In this document: positions 9,123 through 17,546 of the stretch, in pieces
How positions within the stretch are numbered: the stretch's first letter is position 1
Layout: each line of letters starts with the position of its first letter
Source of the DNA: Elusimicrobia bacterium GWA2_61_42
GTDB lineage: Bacteria; Elusimicrobiota; Elusimicrobia; Elusimicrobiales; UBA9959
Assembly: GCA_001799615.1 (NCBI GenBank)
Contig: MGTU01000018.1
Span: 28,390 to 92,389 of the forward strand
DNA length: 64,000 bases
Direction of reading: 5' to 3'
Made by a program: the position numbers and the translations under genes
The notes under the pieces: generated by a model
Databases searched by the model: none
What the model was told of the DNA's origin: nothing
Seen by the model: the letters and a program-made list of their open reading frames with translations, nothing else

Positions 9123-9195
9123 GCCGACTTAGCTCAGCTGGTAGAGCAGCTGTTTTGTAAACAGCAGGTCATCGGTTCAAATCCGATAGTCGGCT
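9123..9195 (+). tRNA. tRNA-Thr (anticodon TGT)
   Basis: A complete 73-base cloverleaf: acceptor arms GCCGACT and AGTCGGC, D-arm GCTCAGCTGGTAGAGC, anticodon loop TTTGTAA in stem GCTGT/ACAGC, and a T-arm with GGTTCAAATCC. The anticodon TGT reads ACN threonine codons. CCA is not encoded. Confidence 0.96.
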
Positions 9196-9216
9196 TAAAT
9201 TTTTCGCCCGACCAAC

Positions 9217-9235
9217 GGGCTATTTGCTAAAATAT
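9217..9235 (+). promoter_or_regulatory. Extended -10 promoter of tRNA-Glu
   Basis: The element GGGCTATTTGCTAAAATAT contains an extended -10, TGCTAAAAT (9225-9233), 10 bases before tRNA-Glu. The same 19-mer with one mismatch recurs at 30171-30189 in front of the oxidoreductase gene. Confidence 0.5.
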
Positions 9236-9243
9236 AGCCTTAC

Positions 9244-9319
9244 GGCCCCTTCGTCTAGCGGTTAGGACGCTGCCCTCTCAAGGCAGAGATCACGGGTTCG
9301 AATCCCGTAGGGGCCGCCA
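9244..9319 (+). tRNA. tRNA-Glu (anticodon CTC), CCA encoded
   Basis: Acceptor arms GGCCCCT and AGGGGCC, D-arm GTCTAGCGGTTAGGAC, anticodon stem CTGCC/GGCAG with loop CTCTCAA (anticodon CTC), T-arm CGGGTTCGAATCCCG, discriminator G, and an encoded CCA at 9317-9319. It reads GAG. Confidence 0.96.
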
Positions 9320-9346
9320 GTTTTAAACGACGGTATATATAAAGAA

Positions 9347-9377
9347 AGCCGGCCCCGGAAGGGGCCGGCTCTCTTTT
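9347..9377 (+). terminator. Intrinsic terminator after the tRNA pair
   Basis: A 10-bp stem, AGCCGGCCCC / GGGGCCGGCT with a GGAA loop, is followed by CTCTTTT. It ends the tRNA transcript and faces the 3' end of valS, so it may also serve that gene. Confidence 0.85.
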
Positions 9378-9389
9378 GGGCCGCCGCGT

Positions 9390-12023
9390 TTAAACGGCGC
9401 CCAGTTCCACCGCCACCACAGGCTCCGCGTCGTCCGAACCGGCCTCGTTCAGGGAGAACCCGGCCTTATCCACGCAGCCCGCCAGCAGCACGTCTTCGAG
9501 CGCCAGCTTGAGGGAGGCGGCCCCCTTGGGGCCGCAATCCACGTTCAGTTTGACTACAGGCCATTTGACGCTGCGCTTCTCGGCCGCCTTCTTGGTGCGG
9601 ATAGCCACCAGCACCTTGCGGGCGGCGTCCAGCACGCGCTCGTCGCCGGAAACGGCGGCCATTTCGGCGGCGGCGGGCCAGGCGGCCTTGTGCACCGAAG
9701 GCTGTTTAAGCGCAGCGGCGTAAGACCAACCCCAGACTTCCTCCGTGATAAAAGGCAGGAAAGGCGCGAACAGGCGCAGGAAGACGCCCAGCGTCCACTC
9801 GAGGGTGGCGCAGGCCGACCGGGCGGCCGCCGGCGTTCCGGAGTAGGCGCGGTTCTTCACCAGCTCCAGGTAATTGTCGCAGAAATCCCAGAACGCCGTC
9901 TCGACGTAAAGCAGCATGGCCGAAGATTCGTAATTAGCGAAATCCCTGCCGGAGGCCTCCGTCAGCGCCTTCATCCGCTCCACCCAGGCGCGGTCGAGCG
10001 GCTCGGTGATGTCGGCGGGCGTCAGCGCGGGGGCGCCGGCCATGGCGGGGCCGTTCATCTGCATCAGGGTGAACTTGGAGGCGTTGAACAGCTTGGTAGC
10101 CAGGCGCATGCCCACCTTGAAGACGCTTTCGTCGTAAACCGTGTCCTGGCCCAGCTTGGCTTTGCCGGCCCAGTAGCGCAGGCTGTCCGCGGAATAGGTC
10201 ACCAGCAGGTCGTCCGGGGTGACGGTCTTGCCCTTGGACTTGCTCATCTTGCCTTTGTCGGGGCTGACCACCCAGCCGCTGATGGCGGCGTTGTGCCACG
10301 GCACGGAATTCTCGTGCATCCAGGCCTTGGTAATTGTGTAAAAAGCCCAGGTGCGGATGATCTCGTGGGCCTGCGGGCGCAGGTCGGCGGGAAAGAGTTT
10401 CTCATGGCGCGCTTTGTCGTCGGCCCAGCGGCTGGAGATCATGGGCGTCAGCGAGGAAGTGGCCCAGGTGTCCATCACGTCGGGGTCGCCGATAAAGCCG
10501 CCGGGCAGCCCGCGCTGCTCCGGCTTGTAGCCCGGAGGGCAGTCGGTAGCCGGGTCCAGCGGCAGACGTTCGGGCGCCGCCAGGATGGGCTTGGAAAATT
10601 CCGTGTTGCCCTCGGCGTCCACCGGGTACCAGACGGGGAACGGCACGCCGAAATAGCGCTGGCGGCTGATGCACCAGTCCTGGTTCAGGCCTTCCACCCA
10701 CTGCTCGTAGCGCTTGTACATGTAATCCGGGTGCCAGGCCACTTTTTTCCCCTGCTCCAGCAGCTGCGGCTTGTTGCCCAGGATCTTTATATACCACTGG
10801 CGGGCCGGCACGAACTCCAGCGGCATGTCGCCTTTCTCGTAGAACTTGACGGCCTGCTGCGTGGGCTTGGGGTCGCCGACGAGCGCGCCGGCTTCCTTGA
10901 GCAGCGCCACCACCCTGGTGCGGGCCTGTTTGGCGTAGAGGCCGGCCAGCTGGGCGTAGACGGCGTTGGCGGCTGCCGGGTCGGCGCTGTCGAAGAGCGG
11001 CCCGCCGAACTCCGCGGGCACCAGCCTGCCGTCGCGGCCTATCAGCTGGCGCATCGGCAGCTTCTCCTTGCGCCAGAATTCCACGTCGGCGATGTCGCCG
11101 AACGTGCAGATCATCATGATGCCGGTGCCCTTTTCCGGGTTGGCGTGATAGGACGGCATGATCGGCACGCGCGCGGAGAACAGCGGCGTAACGGCCTTCT
11201 TGCCGAACAGCGGCTTAAAACGCTCGTCGTCGGGGTGGGCCACCACGGCGATGCAGGCCGCCAGCAGTTCGGGGCGCGTGGTGGAGATGACGAACTCGCC
11301 GCCGCCTTCCACGCCGAACTTCACGTCGTGAAAGAAACCGGAGGCCTCGCGGTCCTCGGTCTCGGCCTGGGCCACCGCCGTTTTGAACGTGGTGTCCCAC
11401 AGCGTGGGCGCTTCGGCGCTGTAGACGTGGCCCTTTTCGAACAGGTCCAGGAAAGAAAGCTGGGAGGTCTTGCGGCAATGCGCCCCGACGGTGGAATAGG
11501 TCTGCCGCCAGTCCACGGACAGGCCGAAGCGGCGCCACAGCGCCTCGTACTTCTGCTCGTCCACCGCGGTCTGCAGCTCGCACAGCTCCAGGAAATTGCG
11601 GCGGGAGATGTGTTCGTAGTCCTTCAGGTCCTTCTTGGGCCCGGTCGGCTTATAGTCCGGCGTATAGGGCAGCGCGGGATCGCAGCGAACGCCGAACAGG
11701 TTCTGCACGCGGCGCTCGGTCGGCAGGCCGTTGTCGTCCCAGCCCATCGGGTAGAAGATGTTCTTGCCCTGCATGCGCTGGAAGCGCACCAGGATGTCGG
11801 TCTGCACGTAGCTGAAAACGTGGCCCACGTGGAGCTCGCCCGAAACGGTCGGGGGCGGGGTGTCCACCACAAAAGTGTCTTTGCGCGGTCTGGAGGGGTC
11901 ATAATGGTAGAGCTTGCCCTGCTCCCATTTTTCACAGAGGGCGGGCTCCACCGCGGCCGGCAGGTAATTGGCGGGAAACGGGGATTTTTCGGCGGGTTTT
12001 TCCAGCGAGGCGTCTTTTTCCAT
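9390..12023 (-). CDS. valS: Valyl-tRNA synthetase
   Basis: The 877-residue length is normal for a class Ia ValRS. The HIGH-type motif is in PPTVSGELHVGHVFSY and the KMSKS motif in KGKMSKSKGKTVTPDDLL. The large editing insertion (TTRPELLAACIAVVAHPDDERF) lies between them, with the WCISRQRYFGVPFPVWYP segment after it. It charges tRNA-Val in the cytosol. The C-terminal coiled arm is short and Ala-rich. On the minus strand a TAAAAT box (12034-12039) ends 10 bases before the ATG, and there is no evident Shine-Dalgarno, so its mRNA may have a very short leader. It is divergent from ychF. Confidence 0.97.
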   Translation of the reverse strand: MEKDASLEKPAEKSPFPANYLPAAVEPALCEKWEQGKLYHYDPSRPRKDTFVVDTPPPTVSGELHVGHVFSYVQTDILVRFQRMQGKNIFYPMGWDDNGLPTERRVQNLFGVRCDPALPYTPDYKPTGPKKDLKDYEHISRRNFLELCELQTAVDEQKYEALWRRFGLSVDWRQTYSTVGAHCRKTSQLSFLDLFEKGHVYSAEAPTLWDTTFKTAVAQAETEDREASGFFHDVKFGVEGGGEFVISTTRPELLAACIAVVAHPDDERFKPLFGKKAVTPLFSARVPIMPSYHANPEKGTGIMMICTFGDIADVEFWRKEKLPMRQLIGRDGRLVPAEFGGPLFDSADPAAANAVYAQLAGLYAKQARTRVVALLKEAGALVGDPKPTQQAVKFYEKGDMPLEFVPARQWYIKILGNKPQLLEQGKKVAWHPDYMYKRYEQWVEGLNQDWCISRQRYFGVPFPVWYPVDAEGNTEFSKPILAAPERLPLDPATDCPPGYKPEQRGLPGGFIGDPDVMDTWATSSLTPMISSRWADDKARHEKLFPADLRPQAHEIIRTWAFYTITKAWMHENSVPWHNAAISGWVVSPDKGKMSKSKGKTVTPDDLLVTYSADSLRYWAGKAKLGQDTVYDESVFKVGMRLATKLFNASKFTLMQMNGPAMAGAPALTPADITEPLDRAWVERMKALTEASGRDFANYESSAMLLYVETAFWDFCDNYLELVKNRAYSGTPAAARSACATLEWTLGVFLRLFAPFLPFITEEVWGWSYAAALKQPSVHKAAWPAAAEMAAVSGDERVLDAARKVLVAIRTKKAAEKRSVKWPVVKLNVDCGPKGAASLKLALEDVLLAGCVDKAGFSLNEAGSDDAEPVVAVELGAV

Positions 12024-12084
12024 ATGTAGGTCTATTTTACCTTTTTTGTGTGCGGGCCATAAAGAATATGAGCGCCGCCAAAAT

Positions 12085-12093
12085 TGATATAAT
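12085..12093 (+). promoter_or_regulatory. Extended -10 promoter of ychF
   Basis: TGATATAAT, with TATAAT at 12088-12093 preceded by TGA, is an extended -10 identical to the one in front of the DJ-1 gene. It lies 38 bases before the ychF ATG, which has its own AAGGA-type ribosome binding site. Confidence 0.55.
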
Positions 12094-12131
12094 TTCCTAG
12101 CTTTTCACACCCCCGGCATTAAGGACACAAC

Positions 12132-13205
12132 ATGGAAATCGGCATAGTAGGCCTGCCCAACGTAGGCAAATCGACGCTGTTCAACGCCCTCACCAGGGCC
12201 GGTGCGGCCTCCTCCAACTACCCTTTCACCACCATCGACCCCAACATCGGCGTGGTGCCGGTGCCGGACAAGCGCCTGGACGCGCTGTTCGAGCTGTTCA
12301 AACCTCCGAAGAAAGTGGCTTCCTATATAAAATTCGTGGACATCGCCGGCCTGATGAAAGGCGCCTCCAAGGGCGAGGGCCTGGGCAACAAGTTCCTGGC
12401 CAATATCCGCGAGGTGGACGCCATCGTGCAGGTGGTGCGCGTGTTCAAGGACCCGGACGTGGTGCACGTGCTGGGCGAAGTGGACCCTGTCCGCGACATC
12501 GAGGTGATAGAGACCGAGCTGATGCTGGCCGACATGGAGACCGTTGACAAGGCCATAGAGAAGAACGGGCGCGACCTGAAAGCCCGGACCAAGGACGCCG
12601 AAGAAAAGAAGGTCCGCCTGGAGGCCATCAAGAAGCTGCTGGCCGACGGCAAACCCGCCCGCGAGGCCGGCTACACCATAGACGAGGTGCGCGACTTCAA
12701 CCTGCTTACCGTTAAGCCCGTTTTCTTCGTGGCCAACACCTCCGAGCAGCCCGACCAGGCGGTCCTGGGCAAACTGCGCGACTTCATAAAGGCCCGCGGC
12801 TCCATCCTGGTGGAGATCTCCGCCAAGATAGAGTCCGAGATCATAGAGCTGCCCGACGAGGAGAAAGCGGTCTTCCTCAAGGACCTCGGCGAGGATTATA
12901 CCGGCCTCGAGAAGATGGCCATAGCCGGCTACAAACTGCTGGACCAGATCTCCTTCTTCACCGCGGGTTCCGAGGACGAAGTGCGCGCCTGGAACCTGAA
13001 GCGCGGGCTGAAGGCCCCGCAGGCCGCCGGCCGCATCCACACGGATTTCGAAAAAGGCTTCATCCGCGCCGAGGTCTACTCCTTCGACGATATCATGAAG
13101 TACAAGGACGAAAAGACCCTGAAGGAAAAGGGCCTCATCCGCTCCGAAGGCAAGGAATACGTGATGAAGGACGGGGACATCTGTTTCTTCAAGTTCAACG
13201 TTTAA
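12132..13205 (+). CDS. ychF: Redox-regulated ATPase/GTPase YchF (Obg family)
   Basis: The 357-residue product is colinear with YchF/OLA1 (about 363 residues). The P-loop [12 protein letters not shown] is at residues 6-17, followed by [10 protein letters not shown] (switch I), [20 protein letters not shown] (G3 plus the family-specific loop), and a TGS-like C-terminal domain with the [13 protein letters not shown] and [16 protein letters not shown] segments. The G4 motif is changed from NKxD (it reads VANTSE), which in this family favours ATP over GTP. It binds ribosomes and modulates translation and stress responses. The helicase gene starts with a GTG two bases after its stop. Confidence 0.95.
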   Translation: MEIGIVGLPNVGKSTLFNALTRAGAASSNYPFTTIDPNIGVVPVPDKRLDALFELFKPPKKVASYIKFVDIAGLMKGASKGEGLGNKFLANIREVDAIVQVVRVFKDPDVVHVLGEVDPVRDIEVIETELMLADMETVDKAIEKNGRDLKARTKDAEEKKVRLEAIKKLLADGKPAREAGYTIDEVRDFNLLTVKPVFFVANTSEQPDQAVLGKLRDFIKARGSILVEISAKIESEIIELPDEEKAVFLKDLGEDYTGLEKMAIAGYKLLDQISFFTAGSEDEVRAWNLKRGLKAPQAAGRIHTDFEKGFIRAEVYSFDDIMKYKDEKTLKEKGLIRSEGKEYVMKDGDICFFKFNV

Positions 13206-13206
13206 C

Positions 13207-15399
13207 GTGAGCCTTGACCTTAACCTTAATCCCACGCTGCTCCCGCAGCTGGGCCTGAACCCCAAGCAGATGGAGGCGGTGCAGTATTTTGCCGGCCCGC
13301 TGCTGATCCTGGCCGGGGCGGGCACCGGCAAGACCAAGACCCTCACCTCCAAGATCGCGCTGCTGATAGCCTCCGGCATCGCCCCCGGCCGCATCCTCGC
13401 CATCACCTTCACCAACAAAGCCTCGCAGGAAATGCAGCACCGCATAGGCAAGCTGGTGCCCTACTCGGGCGGCATGTGGGTGCACACCTTCCACGCGCTG
13501 GGCGCCCGCATACTGCGCGCTCACGGCCGCCTGATCGGCGTAAAGCCGGACTTCGTCATCTACGACGCCGACGACCAGAAAAAACTGATAGGCCTGGCCA
13601 TGGACGAGCTGGGGCTCGAGGCCGAGAAGAACAAGGCGCCGCTGTACCTGAGCATCATCTCCCGGGCCAAGGACGACCTGCTGGATTCCCAGTCCTACCT
13701 GATCAACGCCCAGGCCGTCAACGACCCGGCCCGGCTGAAAGCCGCGCAGATCTATCACCGCTACCAGAAAAAGCTTAACGAGGCCGGGGCGCTGGACTTC
13801 GGCGACCTGATCGTGCGCATGGTGGAGCTGCTCAACGAAAAAGAGGAGATACGCGAGTATTTCCAGGAAATTTTCCAGTATATCCTGGTGGACGAGTACC
13901 AGGACACCAACCACGCCCAGTACGTGCTGATCAAGACCCTGTCCGCCAAGCACCGCAACCTTTGCGTGGTGGGCGACCCGGACCAGTCCGTTTACGGCTG
14001 GCGCGGCGCGGACATCCGCAACATCATGGATTTCGAGAAGGATTTCAACGACGCCTTCACCGTGGTGCTGGAGCAGAACTACCGCTCCACGGCGCGCATC
14101 CTGCACGCGGCCAACGAGGTTATCAAGCACAACCGCAACCGCCGCCCCAAGAACCTCTGGACCAAGGCCGACCAGGGCGCGGAGCCCGAGGTGCTGGAGT
14201 ACGCCAACGAAACCGAAGAGGCGCGCGGCATAGTGGACGAGATAAAACGCCTGACCGGCCGCGGCAGCCTCACCTACAACGACATCGCCGTTTTTTACCG
14301 CACCAACGCGCAAAGCCGCTCCTTCGAAGAATCCTGCCGCCGCTCGCGCATCCCCTACCGCCTTATCGGCTCGGTGCGCTTCTACGACCGCAAGGAAGTC
14401 AAGGACGTGCTGGCCTACCTGAAGCTGCTGACCAACCCCGCCGACACCATCAGCCTGCTGCGCGTGGTGAACCTTCCCGCGCGCGGCGTGGGCAAGACCG
14501 CCCTGGACCGGGTGCTGGCCTATTCGCGCCAGAAAGAGATGCCGCTTTACGACGCGCTGCTCAGCGCGGAGCAGGTGCCGGACATCACCAATACCGCCCG
14601 GCGCGGCATCAAGGAATTCCTGGACCTGCTGGAAGGCGTCAAGGCCGACCTTTTCTCCGGCACTCCCTCCCTGATGCTGGCGAATATCCTGGAGAAATCC
14701 GGCTATTGGAAAATGACCGAAGACATGGCGGAAAAAGAGCCGCAGGAATCGCTGGCGCGCCTGGGCAACCTCCAGGAACTGGTCAACGCCGTAAAAGAAT
14801 TCGAGGAGCACTGCGTAAAGGACGGCGTCGCCCCCACCATGCACAAGTACCTGGAGGAAGTGATGCTGTCCTCCCAGGTAGACAAGCTCAACACCGACAC
14901 CCACGCCGTGACGCTGATGACGGTGCACCTGGCCAAAGGCCTGGAATTTCCCGCCGTGTTCCTGACCGGGCTGGAAGAGAACCTTTTCCCCATCAACGCG
15001 GCCAACTCCTCAGAGGACGACATGGAGGAGGAGCGCCGCCTGGCCTACGTGGGCATGACCCGCGCCCGCGAGCGGCTCTTCCTCACCTGGGCCGGCACCC
15101 GCCGCATTTTCGGCACCACCTACCCCAACCTGGCTTCCCGCTTTATTTTCGAAAGCAAAGTGGCGCGCGAGACCGCCACCCGCCCTGGCGAAGAGGACGT
15201 GCAGGTCATCACTTCCTACCAGCCGCCGCCTTCCATACCGCGCATAGGCAAGAACAGGCGCATCATGCACCCCATACACGGCCCCGGCCGGGTGGTGGAC
15301 CAGATAGGCGCCGGGGAGTTCGCCAAGGTCACGGTGGTCTTCGACAGCGGCGTGCGCCAGACCTTCATGCTGAAGTACGCCCCCCTGCAGCCGATCTAA
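13207..15399 (+). CDS. UvrD/PcrA-type superfamily 1 DNA helicase
   Basis: A GTG at 13207, directly after the ychF stop, opens a 730-residue protein. Motifs in order: Q-motif (LNPKQMEAVQ), Walker A AGAGTGKTKTL, Ia (TFTNKASQEMQHRI), II VDEYQDTNHAQ, III VGDPDQSVYGWRGAD, IV NYRSTARIL, V TVHLAKGLEFPAVFLTG and VI VGMTRARERLFLTW. A C-terminal Tudor-like segment (HPIHGPGRVVDQIGAGEFAKVTVVF) matches that of PcrA. It should be a 3'-5' helicase in nucleotide excision/mismatch repair and conflict resolution. PcrA versus Rep versus UvrD cannot be settled from sequence, but the C-terminal segment favours PcrA. Confidence 0.93.
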   Translation: MSLDLNLNPTLLPQLGLNPKQMEAVQYFAGPLLILAGAGTGKTKTLTSKIALLIASGIAPGRILAITFTNKASQEMQHRIGKLVPYSGGMWVHTFHALGARILRAHGRLIGVKPDFVIYDADDQKKLIGLAMDELGLEAEKNKAPLYLSIISRAKDDLLDSQSYLINAQAVNDPARLKAAQIYHRYQKKLNEAGALDFGDLIVRMVELLNEKEEIREYFQEIFQYILVDEYQDTNHAQYVLIKTLSAKHRNLCVVGDPDQSVYGWRGADIRNIMDFEKDFNDAFTVVLEQNYRSTARILHAANEVIKHNRNRRPKNLWTKADQGAEPEVLEYANETEEARGIVDEIKRLTGRGSLTYNDIAVFYRTNAQSRSFEESCRRSRIPYRLIGSVRFYDRKEVKDVLAYLKLLTNPADTISLLRVVNLPARGVGKTALDRVLAYSRQKEMPLYDALLSAEQVPDITNTARRGIKEFLDLLEGVKADLFSGTPSLMLANILEKSGYWKMTEDMAEKEPQESLARLGNLQELVNAVKEFEEHCVKDGVAPTMHKYLEEVMLSSQVDKLNTDTHAVTLMTVHLAKGLEFPAVFLTGLEENLFPINAANSSEDDMEEERRLAYVGMTRARERLFLTWAGTRRIFGTTYPNLASRFIFESKVARETATRPGEEDVQVITSYQPPPSIPRIGKNRRIMHPIHGPGRVVDQIGAGEFAKVTVVFDSGVRQTFMLKYAPLQPI

Positions 15400-15447
15400 G
15401 GGGACGGCAGGCCGGAACTCAGCGGCAAAAACGGGACTTGAACCTTC

Positions 15448-15735
15448 ATGGAAATCACCGAAACGGACTTTGACCGCGTCGCCGGCCTGGCTAAACTGGA
15501 GTTTACCGCGGAAGAAAAGAAGACGTACGCCGGCCAGCTCAAAAGCGTACTGAGCTGGATGACGGAACTGGACAAAGCCGACACGGCCGGGGTGCCGCCC
15601 GCGGCCGGCGCGCCGGGCCCAGCAAGCGCGGCGGCCGGCGACGTTCCCGAAGCCTTCCCGGGCAGGGAAGAACTGCTTAAGCTGGCCCCCGCCCGAGAAG
15701 CGGGCTTTATAAAAGTGCCCAAGGTCCTGGCGTAA
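15448..15735 (+). CDS. gatC: Asp/Glu-tRNA(Asn/Gln) amidotransferase subunit C
   Basis: The 95-residue product is typical of GatC. It shows the N-terminal helix TDFDRVAGLAKLEFTAEEKKTYAGQLKSVLSWMTELDKADT and the C-terminal REELLKLAPAREAGFIKVPKVL. GatC clamps GatA and GatB in the amidotransferase that converts mischarged Glu-tRNA-Gln (or Asp-tRNA-Asn) to the correct form. gatA starts two bases after its stop, so the order is gatC-gatA-nudix-gatB. Confidence 0.92.
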   Translation: MEITETDFDRVAGLAKLEFTAEEKKTYAGQLKSVLSWMTELDKADTAGVPPAAGAPGPASAAAGDVPEAFPGREELLKLAPAREAGFIKVPKVLA

Positions 15736-15736
15736 T

Positions 15737-17143
15737 ATGCTGACCGCCAAAGAAATTTCAAAGGCCATTGCCGGAAAAAAGACCACGGCCGCCGAAGTCC
15801 TGGAAAGCCGGCTGAAACTGATAAAAGAACGCGACGGGGAAATAGGCGCCTTCCTTGAAGTCTTCGGGGAAACGGCGCGCGCCGGGGCTGCGGCGGTGGA
15901 CAGGAAGATCGCGGCCGGCGGCAGGCCGGGGCGCCTGGCCGGGGTGCCGGTGGCCATAAAGGACAACCTGCTCTACTCCGGGCACAGGATGACCTGCGCC
16001 TCCAGGATCCTGGAAGGCTACGTGGCCCCCTACACCGCCACGGCCGTGCAGCGCCTGCTGGACGAGGACGCCGTTATAGTGGGCCGCACCAATATGGACG
16101 AGTTCGCCATGGGCTCCTCCACCGAGAATTCGGCTTTCAAGAGAACCAGGAACCCGGCTAACCCGGACTGCGTGCCGGGCGGCTCCTCAGGCGGCTCGGC
16201 GGCGGCGGTGGCGGCCGGCTTCTGTCCCATTGCGCTGGGCTCCGACACGGGCGGCTCCATACGCCAGCCCGCCGCCTTCTGCGGCGTGTACGGGCTCAGG
16301 CCCACCTACGGAACCGTCAGCCGCCACGGCCTCACGGCTTTCGCCTCCAGCCTGGACCAGGTCGGCCCGCTCGCCTCCACGGCGGAAGATCTGCAGCTGG
16401 CCTTCGAAGCGCTCGCCGGCCACGACCCCAAAGATTCCACCTCCGTCGCCCCGCCGGCGGCCGGCTCCCGGGCCGGCGCGGCCGGCCTGCGCATCGGCCT
16501 GCCCAAAGAATTCTTTTCCGGGGATAACGCCGACGAGGAAACGCTGTCTTTGACGAAAGCGGCCGCCGCCGCCCTGGAACGCCTGGGCGCCAGGCTGGTA
16601 GAGGTGACGCTGCCCCACGTCCGCTACGCCGTCCCGGCCTACCACGTCGTCGCCGCCAGCGAGGCCAGCTCCAATCTCGGCCGCTTCGACGGCCTCCGCT
16701 ACGGCTTCAGCGCCCCGGGCGCGGACCTGGCGGAAGTCTATAAAAAAACCCGCGGCCTCGGCTTCGGGCCGGAAGTAAAACGCCGCATCCTGCTGGGCAC
16801 CTGCGCCCTGAGCGCCGGCTGCCACGACGCCTATTACCTGAAAGCCCAAAAGGTCCGCACGCTTATAAAGCGGGACTTCGAGGCGGCCTTTGAAAAAGCC
16901 GACTTTATCATCGGTCCCACGGCCCCGACGCCGGCCTTCAGGTTCGGCGAGAAAGGCCCGGACCCCCTGGCCATGTACCTGTCCGACTTTTTTACCGTTC
17001 CGTGCAGCCTGGCCGGGCTCTGCGGAGTTTCGGCCCCGGCCGGCCGCAACGCCGCCGGGCTGCCGGTAGGCGTGCAGCTCCTGGGCCGGCCGTTCTCGGA
17101 ACCCGTTCTATTCGAACTCTTAAAGGCGCTTCAAAATGGCTGA
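15737..17143 (+). CDS. gatA: Asp/Glu-tRNA(Asn/Gln) amidotransferase subunit A
   Basis: The 468-residue protein is an amidase-signature enzyme. The catalytic Lys lies in VPVAIKDNLL, and the Gly/Ser-rich signature with cis-Ser and nucleophile Ser lies in PGGSSGGSAAAVAAGFCPIALGSDTGGSIRQPA. It hydrolyses glutamine to supply ammonia to GatB. The length is slightly below the common 480-490. The last eight bases overlap the next ORF, a Nudix hydrolase inserted before gatB. Confidence 0.96.
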   Translation: MLTAKEISKAIAGKKTTAAEVLESRLKLIKERDGEIGAFLEVFGETARAGAAAVDRKIAAGGRPGRLAGVPVAIKDNLLYSGHRMTCASRILEGYVAPYTATAVQRLLDEDAVIVGRTNMDEFAMGSSTENSAFKRTRNPANPDCVPGGSSGGSAAAVAAGFCPIALGSDTGGSIRQPAAFCGVYGLRPTYGTVSRHGLTAFASSLDQVGPLASTAEDLQLAFEALAGHDPKDSTSVAPPAAGSRAGAAGLRIGLPKEFFSGDNADEETLSLTKAAAAALERLGARLVEVTLPHVRYAVPAYHVVAASEASSNLGRFDGLRYGFSAPGADLAEVYKKTRGLGFGPEVKRRILLGTCALSAGCHDAYYLKAQKVRTLIKRDFEAAFEKADFIIGPTAPTPAFRFGEKGPDPLAMYLSDFFTVPCSLAGLCGVSAPAGRNAAGLPVGVQLLGRPFSEPVLFELLKALQNG

Positions 17144-17546
17144 CCAGGAACATTCGGCAGGCGGCATTATCTTCGAGGACGGCCGCGTCCTGCTGATACT
17201 GATGCGCAACCTCAAAGGCGGCCAGGTCTGGACTTTCCCCAAGGGCCATATAGAGCCGGGCGAGACCGCGGAGGCCGCGGCGCTGCGCGAAGTATCCGAA
17301 GAGACCGGCTGGAACTGCGAGATAGTTTCCGATTTCTACAGAGCCGAGTACTCGTTCGTGCGCGACGGCCGGCCGGTCGAGAAGGACGTGCGCTGGTTCC
17401 TCATGCGCCGCGCGGGCGGCGACGGCCTGCCCAAAACCCCCGACGAGATAGCGGACTCCGCGTGGCGCTCGCTGGCCGAAGCGGAAAAACTGCTGGTCTA
17501 CCAGAGCGACCTGGGCATCCTGGACCGGCTGCGGAGACTTAAATGA
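17136..17546 (+). CDS. Nudix hydrolase inserted in the gat operon
   Basis: The 136-residue protein carries a Nudix box (G-x5-E-x7-REVSEETGW, about residues 37-59, starting in [17 protein letters not shown]) preceded by the strand [19 protein letters not shown]. The family hydrolyses nucleoside diphosphates linked to another moiety. The [12 protein letters not shown] and KDVRWFLMR segments recall the Ap4A-hydrolase/MutT-like branch, but the substrate is not certain. It overlaps gatA by eight bases and gatB by four (ATGA), so the three are translationally coupled. Such an enzyme could remove dinucleoside tetraphosphates made by tRNA synthetases (inference). Confidence 0.85.
   Translation: MADQEHSAGGIIFEDGRVLLILMRNLKGGQVWTFPKGHIEPGETAEAAALREVSEETGWNCEIVSDFYRAEYSFVRDGRPVEKDVRWFLMRRAGGDGLPKTPDEIADSAWRSLAEAEKLLVYQSDLGILDRLRRLK

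Noticed and set aside
9206..9220. Small hairpin (GCCCG/CGGGC) after tRNA-Thr as a terminator
   Set aside because: The T-run lies before, not after, the stem on the plus strand, and the stem is only five pairs; it is more likely part of the tRNA-Glu promoter region.
9036..9230. 64-codon open frame covering tRNA-Thr
   Set aside because: It is occupied by a perfect cloverleaf; the predicted peptide is only the translation of the tRNA.
9690..12029. 779-codon open frame on the plus strand opposite valS
   Set aside because: It is the antisense shadow of a firmly identified gene; its composition is rich in Gly/Val/His/Arg repeats without any domain and there is no ribosome binding site.
13962..15473. 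503-codon plus-strand frame overlapping the helicase
   Set aside because: It is the same strand as the helicase but another frame, giving Arg/Pro/Gly-rich sequence with no motif, while the helicase frame has all seven SF1 motifs.
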